DNA of 19,966 nucleotides from CAIWHR01 sp039915505 (GTDB taxonomy: Bacteria > Pseudomonadota > Gammaproteobacteria > Burkholderiales > Casimicrobiaceae), in assembly GCA_039915505.1 (NCBI GenBank), contig JBDSND010000130.1, positions 1 through 19,966 of the forward strand, written 5' to 3'. A program made the position numbers and the translations under genes. The notes under the pieces were generated by a model. It saw only the letters and a program-made list of their open reading frames with translations. It was not told the DNA's origin and did no database searches. This document shows, in pieces, positions 1 to 8,587 of this stretch (the stretch's first letter is position 1; each line of letters begins with the position of its first letter).

Positions 1-2
1 TG

Positions 3-359
3 TGCCGCCTGGTGATCGCGGTCGACGTGGGACGGGTGATCAATCCAGACGGCGTGGCGAATCAGATCGAAGGCGGCGCGATCCAGGCGGCGGGCTGGAC
101 GCTGCGCGAAGCGGTGCGCTTCGACCGTACGCGCATCGCCAGTGTCGACTGGGAAAGCTATCCTGTTCTCCGGTTCGAGGACGTGCCCGAAGTAAGCGTG
201 GAGCTGATCGATCGCCTCGACCTGCCGTCGGTAGGCGCGGGGGAGGCGTCGATGGGTCCGACCGCCGGCGCGATCGCCAATGCGGTTGCCGATGCGTTGG
301 GCGTGCGCTTCCGTGCTCTGCCACTCACCGCCGACCGTCTGCGCGCCGCGATCGGCTGA
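3..359 (+). CDS. Xanthine dehydrogenase-family molybdopterin-binding subunit, C-terminal part (5' end outside window)
   Basis: The last 118 residues of a large molybdenum-hydroxylase subunit are seen; the start lies left of the window. The visible pieces are typical of the C-terminal molybdopterin-binding domain: VDVGRVINPDGVANQIEGG, then a WESYPVLRFEDVPEV stretch, then GAGEASMGPTAGAIANAV, and an ending that reads LPLTADRLRAAIG. In this family the Glu of the GxGE motif is the active-site base beside the Mo centre, and it is present. Such subunits hydroxylate N-heterocycles, aldehydes or purines together with a [2Fe-2S] subunit. The wording is closer to isoquinoline 1-oxidoreductase/aldehyde-oxidoreductase types than to true xanthine dehydrogenase, but the substrate cannot be told from this fragment. 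The ModA-like gene follows after 65 bases and is probably co-transcribed. Confidence 0.9.
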   Translation, partial: CRLVIAVDVGRVINPDGVANQIEGGAIQAAGWTLREAVRFDRTRIASVDWESYPVLRFEDVPEVSVELIDRLDLPSVGAGEASMGPTAGAIANAVADALGVRFRALPLTADRLRAAIG

Positions 360-424
360 AGCCCCCTTCCACGCCCGATGCCCCATTCCCCCACTCCGAC
401 CGCGCCGACTTCGAGGCAGGATTC

Positions 425-1132
425 ATGACCGATACCACCATGCATCTCCTCAGCGCTGGCGCCGCCAAGGGTTTGGTCGAGGCCCGGCGCGAAGCGTTCG
501 AGCGTGCTGCCGGGGTGCGGCTGGAAAGTCAGTTCGGTGCGGTGGGGGCGGTGCGGGAAATGCTCGACGCGGGCGCACCCTGTGACCTGCTGATCCTCAC
601 CCAGGCCATGCAGGACGAGCTCGCCCAGCGAGGTGTGGTCGACGCGGCGACGATCCGTCCCCTCGGGCGCGTCTACACCGGGGTCGCGGTTCCGGCGGAC
701 AGCGTGCGCCCGGCCATCGGCGATGCCGAAGCGCTCGGCGCCGCGTTGCTCGCCGCCAGCGCGATCTACTTTCCCGATCCGCAGCGGGCGACGGCGGGCA
801 TCCATTTCGCGAACACCCTCGTGCAGCTCGGGATCCGCGAGCGCGTCGCCGCTCGCTTGCATGCATACCCGAATGGCGCGACCGCGATGCGGGCGATGGC
901 CGATGCGGACGACCCGCACGCCATCGGCTGTACCCAGGTCACCGAGATCCTCTATACCCCCGGGGTGGCCTTGGTGGGTCGACTGCCCAAGGCGTTCGAG
1001 CTCTCCACGGTCTATGCGGCCGGTGCCTGTACCCGCTCCCGTCATGCGGACGCGGCGCGGCAGCTGATCGAGATCCTGGCCGGCGCCGCCGCGGCTGCGG
1101 CGCGCAAGGCTGGCGGCTTCGAGCCCGTCTAG
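425..1132 (+). CDS. ModA-like substrate-binding-domain protein without signal peptide
   Basis: This is a 235-residue protein of the bacterial periplasmic binding protein type II fold, related to the molybdate-binding protein ModA. It opens with a first strand and the motif LLSAGAAKGLVEA, then has FGAVGAVREML and GAPCDLLILT, the same order as in ModA (start, anion-binding turn, hinge). The C-terminal half holds IGCTQVTEIL followed by VALVGRLP. Unlike true ModA, no hydrophobic signal peptide precedes the fold: the ATG at 425 is followed almost at once by the first strand, and the open stretch upstream belongs to another reading frame that overlaps the molybdoenzyme. The protein is therefore predicted to be cytoplasmic or to leave by a non-Sec route. 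Its place behind a molybdenum hydroxylase suggests a role linked to the metal or the enzyme's substrate, which is inference. Transport permease genes are not in view. Confidence 0.8.
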   Translation: MTDTTMHLLSAGAAKGLVEARREAFERAAGVRLESQFGAVGAVREMLDAGAPCDLLILTQAMQDELAQRGVVDAATIRPLGRVYTGVAVPADSVRPAIGDAEALGAALLAASAIYFPDPQRATAGIHFANTLVQLGIRERVAARLHAYPNGATAMRAMADADDPHAIGCTQVTEILYTPGVALVGRLPKAFELSTVYAAGACTRSRHADAARQLIEILAGAAAAAARKAGGFEPV

Positions 1133-1186
1133 CCCCGCGCGGACAATCGCGGTACCTGCAGGGCGCGGGCTGGCTGCCAGCTCGGC

Positions 1187-1281
1187 CCGCCGTGTGACTC
1201 TCGGACCGCCGCGTGAACTTTCAACCCGCCGTGTTCCAGCGCGCCGTGTGACATCCCAGCGCGCCGTGCGACATCCCCGCC
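1187..1281. repeat. Degenerate short tandem repeat between convergent genes
   Basis: About six imperfect copies of a core reading (C/G)CGCCGTG begin at 1187, 1206, 1226, 1241, 1261 and 1277, with spacings of 15 to 20 bases. The best pair, at 1238-1257 and 1258-1277, shares AGCGCGCCGTG(T/C)GACATCCC with a single difference. The array sits in the 179-base gap between the ends of the ModA-like gene and the aldo/keto reductase gene, so it lies in the 3' region of both. It has no clear hairpin-plus-T-tract terminator. The low identity of the outer copies suggests an old array. Confidence 0.55.
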
Positions 1282-1311
1282 GTCAGCCGACCCAACCCGC
1301 GGCGCGAGCGA

Positions 1312-2265
1312 TCACATTGCGTCGAAGTCCTGGGCCATCCGGACGCGTAGCGCGGCGTCCGGCAGAGGGCCATGGAGGGCGCGCATGTTCTCGACCATGT
1401 GCAGCGGGTTCGATGTGGCCGGGATCGCGCAGGTTACCGCCGGATGGGCGATCACAAACTTCAAAAAGAGTTGCGACCAAGCCGTGCAATCGATCTCGCG
1501 GGCATACGCGGGTAGCGCCCGACCGCGCACCGCGCCGAAGAGATTGCCGCCGTCGAAAGGCCGGTTGATGATCACCGCCACGCGGCGTTCCGCGGCCAAG
1601 GGTAGCAGCCGCGCCTCGACATCGCGGTGCGCGAGGTTGTAGGTGAACTGCACGAAGTCGAACGCCTCGCTGGTCAGCGCCCGCGCCATGGCGTCGTGAC
1701 GCGAGCCATGCGACGTCGTGATGCCGAGATAGGGAATCCGGCCATCGGCCTTCATGGCCTTGAGGGTGCCGAGGTGGGTCTCCCAATCCAGCATGTTGTG
1801 GATCTGCATGAGATCGAGGCGCGGCACGCCCCAGAGCTGCCGGGAACGTTCCATTTGCAGCATCCCGAGGGCTCGACCGAGGGTCCAGACCTTGGTGGCT
1901 GCGAAGAGTGGACCCCTTGCACGCACCTGCGGGAGGAGCTCGCCTACCACCGACTCCGCGGTGCCGTACATCGGCGAGGAATCGATCACCGCACCGCCGC
2001 CGTCGAAGAACGCCTGCAGCACCGGCAGCCGCTGCTGGCGCGCGGCCTGGATCGAACCCGCATCGAACGTGATCCACGTACCCATGCCGATAGCCGGCAC
2101 GAGCTCGCCGGTGATGGGAATAGGTCGGCGGATTGGCTGCCGCGCGGGCGCCCCGGCACCGACATCGGCGCGGCCCGTGGACGCGCTCACGGCGGTCGCC
2201 GCGAAGGCCGCACCGAGCAGGCGGCGACGGAGCGGCGAAGCGAGGCGGGTACTGAAGCGGGTCAT
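1312..2265 (-). CDS. Exported (Tat-type) aldo/keto reductase
   Basis: This is a 317-residue NAD(P)H-dependent oxidoreductase of the aldo/keto reductase superfamily. The four catalytic residues of the family are visible by position: Asp95 and Tyr100 in DSSPMYGTAESVVGELL, Lys125 in ATKVW and His156 in LMQIHNM. The barrel continues through LGITTSHGSRH and the late FVIAHPAVTCAIPATSNP segment, which matches the cofactor-binding end of the family. The N-terminus is unusual: SPLRRRLLGAAFAATAVSA is an arginine-rich hydrophobic leader of the twin-arginine type, which would carry the folded, cofactor-loaded enzyme to the periplasm. The ATG at 2265 was chosen because it gives a complete leader; no strong ribosome-binding site precedes it. 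The gene diverges from the stress-protein gene across a 181-base region that holds a 14-bp repeat. The substrate is unknown. Confidence 0.9.
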   Translation of the reverse strand: MTRFSTRLASPLRRRLLGAAFAATAVSASTGRADVGAGAPARQPIRRPIPITGELVPAIGMGTWITFDAGSIQAARQQRLPVLQAFFDGGGAVIDSSPMYGTAESVVGELLPQVRARGPLFAATKVWTLGRALGMLQMERSRQLWGVPRLDLMQIHNMLDWETHLGTLKAMKADGRIPYLGITTSHGSRHDAMARALTSEAFDFVQFTYNLAHRDVEARLLPLAAERRVAVIINRPFDGGNLFGAVRGRALPAYAREIDCTAWSQLFLKFVIAHPAVTCAIPATSNPLHMVENMRALHGPLPDAALRVRMAQDFDAM

Positions 2266-2300
2266 GGCGGGGCTGCACTATGGGGATACATTGCGGCGGA

Positions 2301-2356
2301 GGCACTCGTCGGCAGGCACTCGTCGGGAGGCACTCGTCGGGAGGCACTCGTCGGTT
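2301..2356. repeat. 14-bp tandem repeat, four units, in a divergent promoter region
   Basis: Four head-to-tail copies of GGCACTCGTCGGGA begin at 2301, 2315, 2329 and 2343. The first copy ends in CA and the last in TT; otherwise they are identical, so the array is young or kept uniform. It lies between the divergent starts of the aldo/keto reductase (2265) and the universal stress protein (2447), at about -36 to -91 from the first and -91 to -146 from the second. Copy-number change by slippage would move any upstream site relative to either promoter. Whether it binds a regulator cannot be told from sequence. Confidence 0.85.
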
Positions 2357-2406
2357 CGACCTCCGCTGGCTTGCGGGAGTTCAGGGCAGGCTGCTGCGGC
2401 CGGCGG

Positions 2407-2412
2407 TAGAAT
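2407..2412 (+). promoter_or_regulatory. Possible -10 element of the stress-protein gene
   Basis: TAGAAT differs from the sigma-70 consensus TATAAT at one base and stands 35 bases before the ATG at 2447, leaving a leader of about 28 bases. No good -35 element is found 16-18 bases upstream, so the call is tentative. Confidence 0.25.
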
Positions 2413-2446
2413 CGACGCATCGATCACGCGCAGGAAGTAGCTCACC

Positions 2447-3286
2447 ATGTCCTATCAGTCCATGCTCGTTCACGTCGACGATGGCGAGCGCGTCGTGATG
2501 CGCCTGGGCGCGGCGGCGCGCCTGGCGCGCAGCTTCGATGCGGAGCTGATCGGCGCCTATGCCATCGCCGCGAACCCGATCACGCCGACGGTCTCGGCGG
2601 TGCTGCCGGACAGCATCGTCACGGAGCGCATGCGCGAAATGGGCGAGGCCCAGGCTTCGGCGGAAGCGTTGTTCCGGGCGGCCGCGGCGCGGGCGCGGGT
2701 GACGGCTGCGGAGTGGCGCGCGCCGGCGGGCGAGCCGATCCCGGCGCTGGTCGCCCACGCCCGATGCTCCGACCTGGTGATTCTCGGCCAGCGTGATCCC
2801 GAGGATGGCAACGGTGACTTCGCCGCGGACGTCGCCAACACCGTGGTCCTCCAATCGGGGCGTCCGGTGCTGGTGCTGCCCTGCGCCGGGTCGGCCACGG
2901 CCATCGGTACGACCGCGCTCGTCGCCTGGAACGGCACACGGGAATCGGCGCGGGCCGTCGCCGACGCGATGCCGCTGCTCGCGCGCGCCGAGCGCGTCAT
3001 CCTGCTCAGCATCGCCAAGGACGACGACGATAACGCGATGGGAAGCCAGCCCGAGCAACGGGTGCTGGCATGGCTGCGCTTCCACGGCATCGAGGCCATC
3101 GCGCGCCATCATCGCCCGGCCGAATCCGATGTCTCCGAGCTCATACACCGCGAGGCGGGCGGCAGCGGCGCCGACCTGATCGTGATGGGCGCCTACAGCC
3201 AATCCCGCCTTCAGGAACGGGTGCTCGGCGGCGTCACCCGGCGCCTCCTCGACACCATGACCGTGCCGGTGCTGATGTCGCATTGA
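2447..3286 (+). CDS. Tandem-domain universal stress protein (UspA family)
   Basis: This 279-residue cytoplasmic protein has two Usp domains. The first (about residues 1-145) starts MSYQSMLVHVDDGER and ends with DLVILGQRDPE and a VVLQSGRPVLVLP strand. The second (about 150-279) starts TTALVAWNGTRESARAVADA and ends with DLIVMGAYSQSRLQERVLGG and a final TVPVLMSH strand. The second domain keeps most of the nucleotide-binding loop G-2x-G-9x-G(S/T), although the second glycine is a serine here; the first domain looks degenerate. Usp proteins help cells through starvation, oxidative and membrane stress, and many bind ATP. The start is supported by an AGGAAG ribosome-binding site nine bases before the ATG. 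The exact stress cannot be deduced. Confidence 0.93.
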   Translation: MSYQSMLVHVDDGERVVMRLGAAARLARSFDAELIGAYAIAANPITPTVSAVLPDSIVTERMREMGEAQASAEALFRAAAARARVTAAEWRAPAGEPIPALVAHARCSDLVILGQRDPEDGNGDFAADVANTVVLQSGRPVLVLPCAGSATAIGTTALVAWNGTRESARAVADAMPLLARAERVILLSIAKDDDDNAMGSQPEQRVLAWLRFHGIEAIARHHRPAESDVSELIHREAGGSGADLIVMGAYSQSRLQERVLGGVTRRLLDTMTVPVLMSH

Positions 3287-3502
3287 CCGGGGCGGCCACT
3301 GTAGTGTGAACGGGCCCTGGTTTACCGCGGCTGGCGCGCAAGGTGCTCGTCGCGCGATTCTCGTCGGCTGCTGATTCATGTGCAAGCGACTCGACCGGCG
3401 TGCCGGAGCGCCGGAGTTCGGGCCGCCCGGATACGCGGGCTGCATCCACCCTGCCCCTCGACGCGTATTCATCCCCATGCCTTTCGACTGCGGAAACTCC
3501 CC

Positions 3503-4423
3503 ATGACCGTTTCCTCCAGCGCGCGCAGGCGGCTCCTGCAGGCGTTGAGCGCCGGCGCAGCCGCGCTCGTGGCCGCGTGCTCGCCGCTCAACGTGCTGAA
3601 TGGCTTGGCCACCGCCGACGGATCGCACCGTGTCGGCTCGCTCACCTACGGCGATCATCCCCGTCATGGCCTCGACGTCTATGCACCCGACGATGGTGCG
3701 GCCCTGCCGGCGCCGGTGATCGTGTTCTTCTACGGCGGCAACTGGAACAGTGGGGATCGGCGCGACTATGGTTTCGTCGGGGAGGCGCTCGCCGGCCAGG
3801 GCTTCGTGGTCGTCATTCCGGACTACCGCTTGTACCCCGAGGTGCGCTTCCCGGGATTCCTGCAGGACGGCGCGCGGGCGGTCCGCTGGACGGTCGACCA
3901 TATCGGTGAGTGGGGCGGCGACCCGCGGCGCGTGGTGCTGATGGGGCACTCCGCGGGCGCGTATAACGCCGCGATGCTGGCCCTCGATCGGCAATGGCTG
4001 GCCGGCGCCGGTGTCGCACCGGGAACAATCCGGGCGCTGGTCGGCCTCGCTGGTCCGTACGACTTCCTGCCGCTGCAGAGCCCGATCACGCGGGGCGTGT
4101 TCGGCTATCCGGACACACCCATTTCCACACAGCCGATCCAGTTCGCGAGCGCCGCTGCGCCGCCTGCGCTACTCGTTACCGGCGAGACCGATGGGGTGGT
4201 CGACCCGGGCAACAGCAGCCGGCTTGCGATGGCTTTGCGCACGCGCGGTGCGCAGGCCGCGGTGATCACCTATCCCGGTCTCGGGCATCGGCTGCTGGTC
4301 GGCGCGCTGGCGACCCCGCTGGGCTTCCTGGCGCCGGTGCGGGACGACGTGGCGACCTTCGTGAAGGCGCGTACCGGATCGGCGCCGACTCGGCGTGCCG
4401 ATCGCACCCAACAGGTGCCTTGA
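3503..4423 (+). CDS. Alpha/beta hydrolase (carboxylesterase type), predicted lipoprotein
   Basis: This is a 306-residue serine hydrolase. The catalytic serine is Ser150 in GHSAGAYN; the acid is probably Asp230 in GETDGVVDPGNS and the base His262 in GLGHR. An oxyanion-hole segment, FFYGGNW, replaces the more common HGGxW. The N-terminus combines an arginine cluster (SSARRRLLQAL) with a lipobox-like LVAAC ending at Cys26, so the enzyme is probably exported, perhaps by Tat, and attached to a membrane by lipid. The order and spacing match small carboxylesterases of the BD-FAE/acetyl-esterase group. I chose the ATG at 3503, with GCGGAAAC just upstream, because earlier in-frame codons would add a charged stretch before the leader. 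The stop codon lies inside a hairpin, and the lipid operon starts 156 bases further on. The substrate is unknown; an ester or lipid is likely. Confidence 0.9.
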   Translation: MTVSSSARRRLLQALSAGAAALVAACSPLNVLNGLATADGSHRVGSLTYGDHPRHGLDVYAPDDGAALPAPVIVFFYGGNWNSGDRRDYGFVGEALAGQGFVVVIPDYRLYPEVRFPGFLQDGARAVRWTVDHIGEWGGDPRRVVLMGHSAGAYNAAMLALDRQWLAGAGVAPGTIRALVGLAGPYDFLPLQSPITRGVFGYPDTPISTQPIQFASAAAPPALLVTGETDGVVDPGNSSRLAMALRTRGAQAAVITYPGLGHRLLVGALATPLGFLAPVRDDVATFVKARTGSAPTRRADRTQQVP

Positions 4424-4442
4424 CCGGGACAATCCCGGGTCA
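4421..4442 (+). terminator. Hairpin at the hydrolase stop codon
   Basis: TGACCGGGA, the loop CAA and TCCCGGGTCA form a nine-pair stem with one bulged G; the stem begins with the stop codon itself. No T-tract follows, so it may be a weak or Rho-assisted terminator, or a 3'-end protector separating the hydrolase from the lipid operon. Confidence 0.45.
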
Positions 4443-4499
4443 TCGACGGCCCTGGGTTGGACAAAACGTCCTCCGCCGCGCTGCTGCATCCAGAAGCAC

Positions 4500-4550
4500 G
4501 TACGGTTCGTACCATGAGGTGCGGCGTGCTTGCGTCGCGCATTTGCGACG
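4500..4550 (+). promoter_or_regulatory. Two inverted repeats upstream of the lipid operon
   Basis: Two short dyads lie 30-80 bases before the ATG at 4580. The first is GTACG-GTT-CGTAC (4500-4512). The second is CGTCGC, six bases, then GCGACG (4533-4550). They could be operators for a dimeric regulator or hairpins in the leader RNA. No good sigma-70 or ECF-type promoter boxes were recognised here. Confidence 0.35.
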
Positions 4551-4579
4551 TCGATTCGCCACCCCTTGCGGAGAGCAGC

Positions 4580-5623
4580 ATGAGCATGACGAACCTTGCT
4601 ATTAGCGGTATTGAACAGGGCCTGGTGCCCGATCCGTTCGTGCGGGCCGGCATCCGCCGCATGGTGAGGCAGCGCCTGGTTGATATCCACGCCGGTGACG
4701 CGGCGCGTAGCGCGGAGGTCGCGGCGGCATTCGTTCGCGAGCTTCGTGGCGGGCCGGTGGCGCTGGTCCCCGAGAAGGCCAATGCGCAGCATTACGAGGT
4801 GCCTGCGGAGTTCTTCGGTCACGTGCTCGGAACACATCGCAAGTACAGCGCCTGCTACTGGCCGGCCGGGGTGGACGACCTGGACGCCGCGGAAGCCGCT
4901 GCACTCGAAGTCACGTGTCGCCGGGCGGGCATCGCCGACGGCCAGGACATCCTCGAGCTCGGCTGCGGATGGGGCTCGCTGACCCTGTGGATGGCGGCTC
5001 GCTATCCGAAGGCGCGGATCACTGCCGTTTCCAACTCGGGGTCCCAACGGACATTCATTACCGCACAAGCGCGGCGCCGCAACCTCGGCAACGTGCAGGT
5101 GATTACCGCCGACATGAATGCGTTCGCCTCCGAGCACCGGCACGATCGCGTCGTCTCGGTGGAGATGTTCGAGCACATGCGCAACTGGCCGGAAATGTTT
5201 CGCCGTGTCGGCGAGTGGCTGCGTCCCGATGGCCGCTTCTTCATGCACGTGTTCACCCATCGCCGCACCCCTTACGCATTCGTCGAGCGCGACCCTTCGG
5301 ACTGGATGAGCCGCCACTTCTTCTCGGGCGGCATGATGCCGAGCGACGACCTCGCCCTGCACTTCCAGGACCACCTGCGCCTCTGCGATCACTGGCGTTG
5401 GAGCGGCCGTGAGTACGAGCGCACCGCCAATGCGTGGCTCGCCAACATGGACGACGCGCGCGCGGCGCTCTGGCCGATCCTCGAGGCGACCTATGGTGCG
5501 GAGGCGGCAACGCAGTGGTGGATGCGCTGGCGGGTGTTCTTCATGTCCTGTGCCGAGCTATTCGGCTATGCCGGCGGGGAGGAGTGGGGCGTTTCGCACT
5601 ATCTCTTCGAGCCTCGCGCATGA
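4580..5623 (+). CDS. Cfa/coclaurine-N-methyltransferase-like SAM-dependent methyltransferase
   Basis: This 347-residue class I methyltransferase belongs to the cyclopropane-fatty-acid-synthase superfamily. The SAM site is ILELGCGWG (124-132). Family landmarks in order are HYEVPAEFF (71-79), KYSACYW (88-94), ITAVSNSGSQ (147-156), EMFEHM (195-200, with Glu198 at the conserved active-site Glu), FMHVF with His223, and a C-terminal FGYAGGEEWGVSHYLF. The last motif and the segment HWRWSGREYERTANAWL closely resemble plant coclaurine N-methyltransferases, which share ancestry with Cfa. The bacterial substrate is more likely a lipid, given the neighbours. The ATG at 4580 has GGAGAG upstream; an in-frame ATG at 4457 would add 41 residues with no family match. 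It is the first gene of a six-gene cluster, and the next gene may even begin in an ATGA overlap at 5620. Confidence 0.92.
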   Translation: MSMTNLAISGIEQGLVPDPFVRAGIRRMVRQRLVDIHAGDAARSAEVAAAFVRELRGGPVALVPEKANAQHYEVPAEFFGHVLGTHRKYSACYWPAGVDDLDAAEAAALEVTCRRAGIADGQDILELGCGWGSLTLWMAARYPKARITAVSNSGSQRTFITAQARRRNLGNVQVITADMNAFASEHRHDRVVSVEMFEHMRNWPEMFRRVGEWLRPDGRFFMHVFTHRRTPYAFVERDPSDWMSRHFFSGGMMPSDDLALHFQDHLRLCDHWRWSGREYERTANAWLANMDDARAALWPILEATYGAEAATQWWMRWRVFFMSCAELFGYAGGEEWGVSHYLFEPRA

Positions 5624-5742
5624 GGCTTGCGCGTTCCCGGCCCGTGGTGCCCGCGTCGACACGCCGTCCAGTGCGTCGCGGCGGGTGCGGTGCGCCTGCA
5701 CCACGCACGGCTGCGGGCCGGGGAGCCGCGAGCCGATGCCGC

Positions 5743-6377
5743 GTGCGCCGAACGGTGGTCGCAACACTCGCGCTCGGCAGCGTGCTCGCGTGGTCGTCGG
5801 CATGGGCGTCCCCGACGACGTGGAACTTCGCGGTTGAGCTCGACGGCAAGTCCATCGGCACCCACCGGTTCACCCTCCGCGACCACGGCGGGCACCGGGA
5901 GCTGGTGAGCGCGGCGCGCTTTCGGGTGACGCTGCTCGGCATACCGGTCTATCGCTATAGCCACGACGCCACCGAGCAATGGCAGGGCAATTGCCTTACC
6001 GCGCTGCGCGCCCACACCGATGACAACGGCCAGGTCTCGGCCGTCGAGGCGGGGCCGGGCGCTAATGGGGCTCTGCAGGTGCAACGTGGCGGCACAACCG
6101 CCGCACTCGAAGGTTGCGTGATGAGCTTCGCCTATTGGAACCCGCGCATCCTGACCCAGCGCCGGCTGCTCAACGCCCAGACCGGCGCCTACGAAGACGT
6201 GCGCTTGCAACCGTTGCCGGAGGCATCGGTGCGGGTGCATGGCGTCGAGGTGCCGGCGCGAGGTTTTCGCATCACCGCCGCGGGCAAGCCCATCGACCTC
6301 TGGTACTCCAAGGACGACGAGTGGCTCGCCCTCGACACCGTCGTCGACGGCGGACGCCGTATGCGGTATCGCCAGCC

Positions 6378-6381
<4 letters not shown>
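5743..6381 (+). CDS. Exported DUF6134-like protein of the lipid operon
   Basis: This protein of about 212 residues has a textbook Sec signal peptide if it starts at the GTG at 5743: MRRTV, a hydrophobic run, then SSAWA with a likely cut before SP. The mature part begins WNFAVELDGKSIGTHRF and is rich in beta strands (RFRVTLLGIPVYRYSHDATE, then SFAYWNPRILTQRRLL, ending WLALDTVVDGGRRMRYRQP). I recognise this pattern as the DUF6134 family, whose function is not known. Two cysteines in the mature part (in NCLTALR and GCVMSF) could form a disulphide. A start at the ATG at 5620, overlapping the previous stop as ATGA, is also possible, but it would add 41 arginine-rich residues before the signal. The stop overlaps the desaturase start, so the gene is translationally coupled to it. 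It may handle or sense modified lipids in the periplasm, which is inference. Confidence 0.75.
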
Positions 6382-7315
<934 letters not shown>

Positions 7316-7319
<4 letters not shown>

Positions 7320-8587
7320 AGATCGCCATCGTCGGCACCGGGATCGCGGGCAACGTGGTGGCGCACCGGCTCTATCCCCGGCACGACATCACCGTGTTCG
7401 AAGCCGGCGAGCACATCGGCGGTCACACCCACACCCACGATGTCGAGCTCGATGGCGAGCGGCACGCCATCGACACCGGGTTCATCGTGTTCAACGACTG
7501 GACCTATCCCCGTTTCATCGCCCTGCTGGAGGAGCTCGGGGTAGCCTCGCAGCCGAGCGAGATGAGCTTCTCGGTCCGCAACGAGGCGAGCGGCCTGGAG
7601 TACAACGGCACCTCGATCGACACGCTGTTCGCGCAGCGGACGAACCTCTTTCGGCCGTCGTTTCACCGTATGGTCCGCGACATCCTGCGGTTCAACCGCG
7701 AGGCACTCGAACTGCTCGCGGGCGACGACCCGATCACCCTGGGCGATTACCTTGAGGCCCGTCGATACTCACCGCAGTTCGTCCGCGACTACCTGGTGCC
7801 GATGGGGGCGGCGATATGGTCCACCGACCCGGCCCGCATGCTGGCGTTTCCGGCCCGCTACTTCGTGCGGTTCTTCCACAACCACGGCATGCTGTCGGTC
7901 GATCGCCGACCGCAGTGGCGGACCATTCGCGGAGGTTCGGCGCGCTATGTCGACAAGTTGGTGGCACCGTTCCGGCATCGCATCCGCGTGCGCACGCCGA
8001 TCGAGAGCGTCCGCCGGCGCGCCGATCACGTCCTCGTGCAGCCCTACGGCGCACCCGGCGAGCGCTTCGACCAGGTGTTCCTCGCGTGCCACGCCGACCA
8101 GGCGCTGCGTCTCCTCGCCGATCCGACGCCCCTCGAACGGCAGGTGCTGGGCGCGATTCCGTACCAGGAGAACGAGGCGGTGCTGCACACCGACGTCGCA
8201 TTGCTGCCCCGACGTCGGCGCGCCTGGGCGGCCTGGAACTACCACGTCCTGCCCGAACCGGCTGGGCGGGTCGCGCTCACCTACAACATGAACATCCTGC
8301 AGAGCCTGCGCTCGCGGCAGACCTTCTGCGTGACGTTGAACCGGACCGAGTCCATCGATCCGGCGCGGATACTGAAGCGCATCACCTATCACCACCCGGT
8401 GTACACCCCGGCGGGCGTGGCCGCCCAGGCACGCCAGGGCGAGGTCAACGGCGTGCGGCGAACGTACTACTGTGGCGCCTACTGGCGCTACGGCTTCCAT
8501 GAGGACGGCGTGGCGAGCGCCGTCGCGGCTTTAAGTCACTTCGAGGCGACGTGCGATGCAAAGCGCGATCTATCACGGGTGGCTTAG
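7316..8587 (+). CDS. FAD-dependent amine-oxidase-like oxidoreductase
   Basis: This 423-residue flavoprotein opens with a Rossmann dinucleotide motif, GTGIAG (7-12), followed by VFEAGEHIGGHTHTH, in which Glu29 should bind the ADP ribose. The C-terminal flavin-contact motif is visible as YYCGAYWRYGFHEDGVASA. This combination marks the Rv0449c-like group of NAD(P)-binding amine oxidoreductases that accompany DUF1365 and Cfa-like genes in many bacteria. The group is related to phytoene desaturases and monoamine oxidases, so oxidation or reduction of a carbon-carbon bond in a lipid is plausible; no reaction is proven by the sequence. The start at 7316 shares ATGA with the desaturase stop, and the last 32 bases overlap the DUF1365 gene, which indicates one polycistronic message. 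Confidence 0.93.

Noticed and set aside
2..424. Open frame running into the ModA-like gene from the left edge
   Set aside because: It overlaps the molybdenum hydroxylase in another frame and is arginine/glycine-rich nonsense; the real start is the ATG at 425.
4457..4579. Longer start for the first methyltransferase
   Set aside because: The added 41 residues cover the leader dyads and do not resemble the family; the ATG at 4580 has a better ribosome-binding site.
5620..5742. ATGA-coupled longer start of the DUF6134-like gene
   Set aside because: Kept only as an alternative: it adds 41 arginine-rich residues ahead of a complete signal peptide that begins at GTG 5743.
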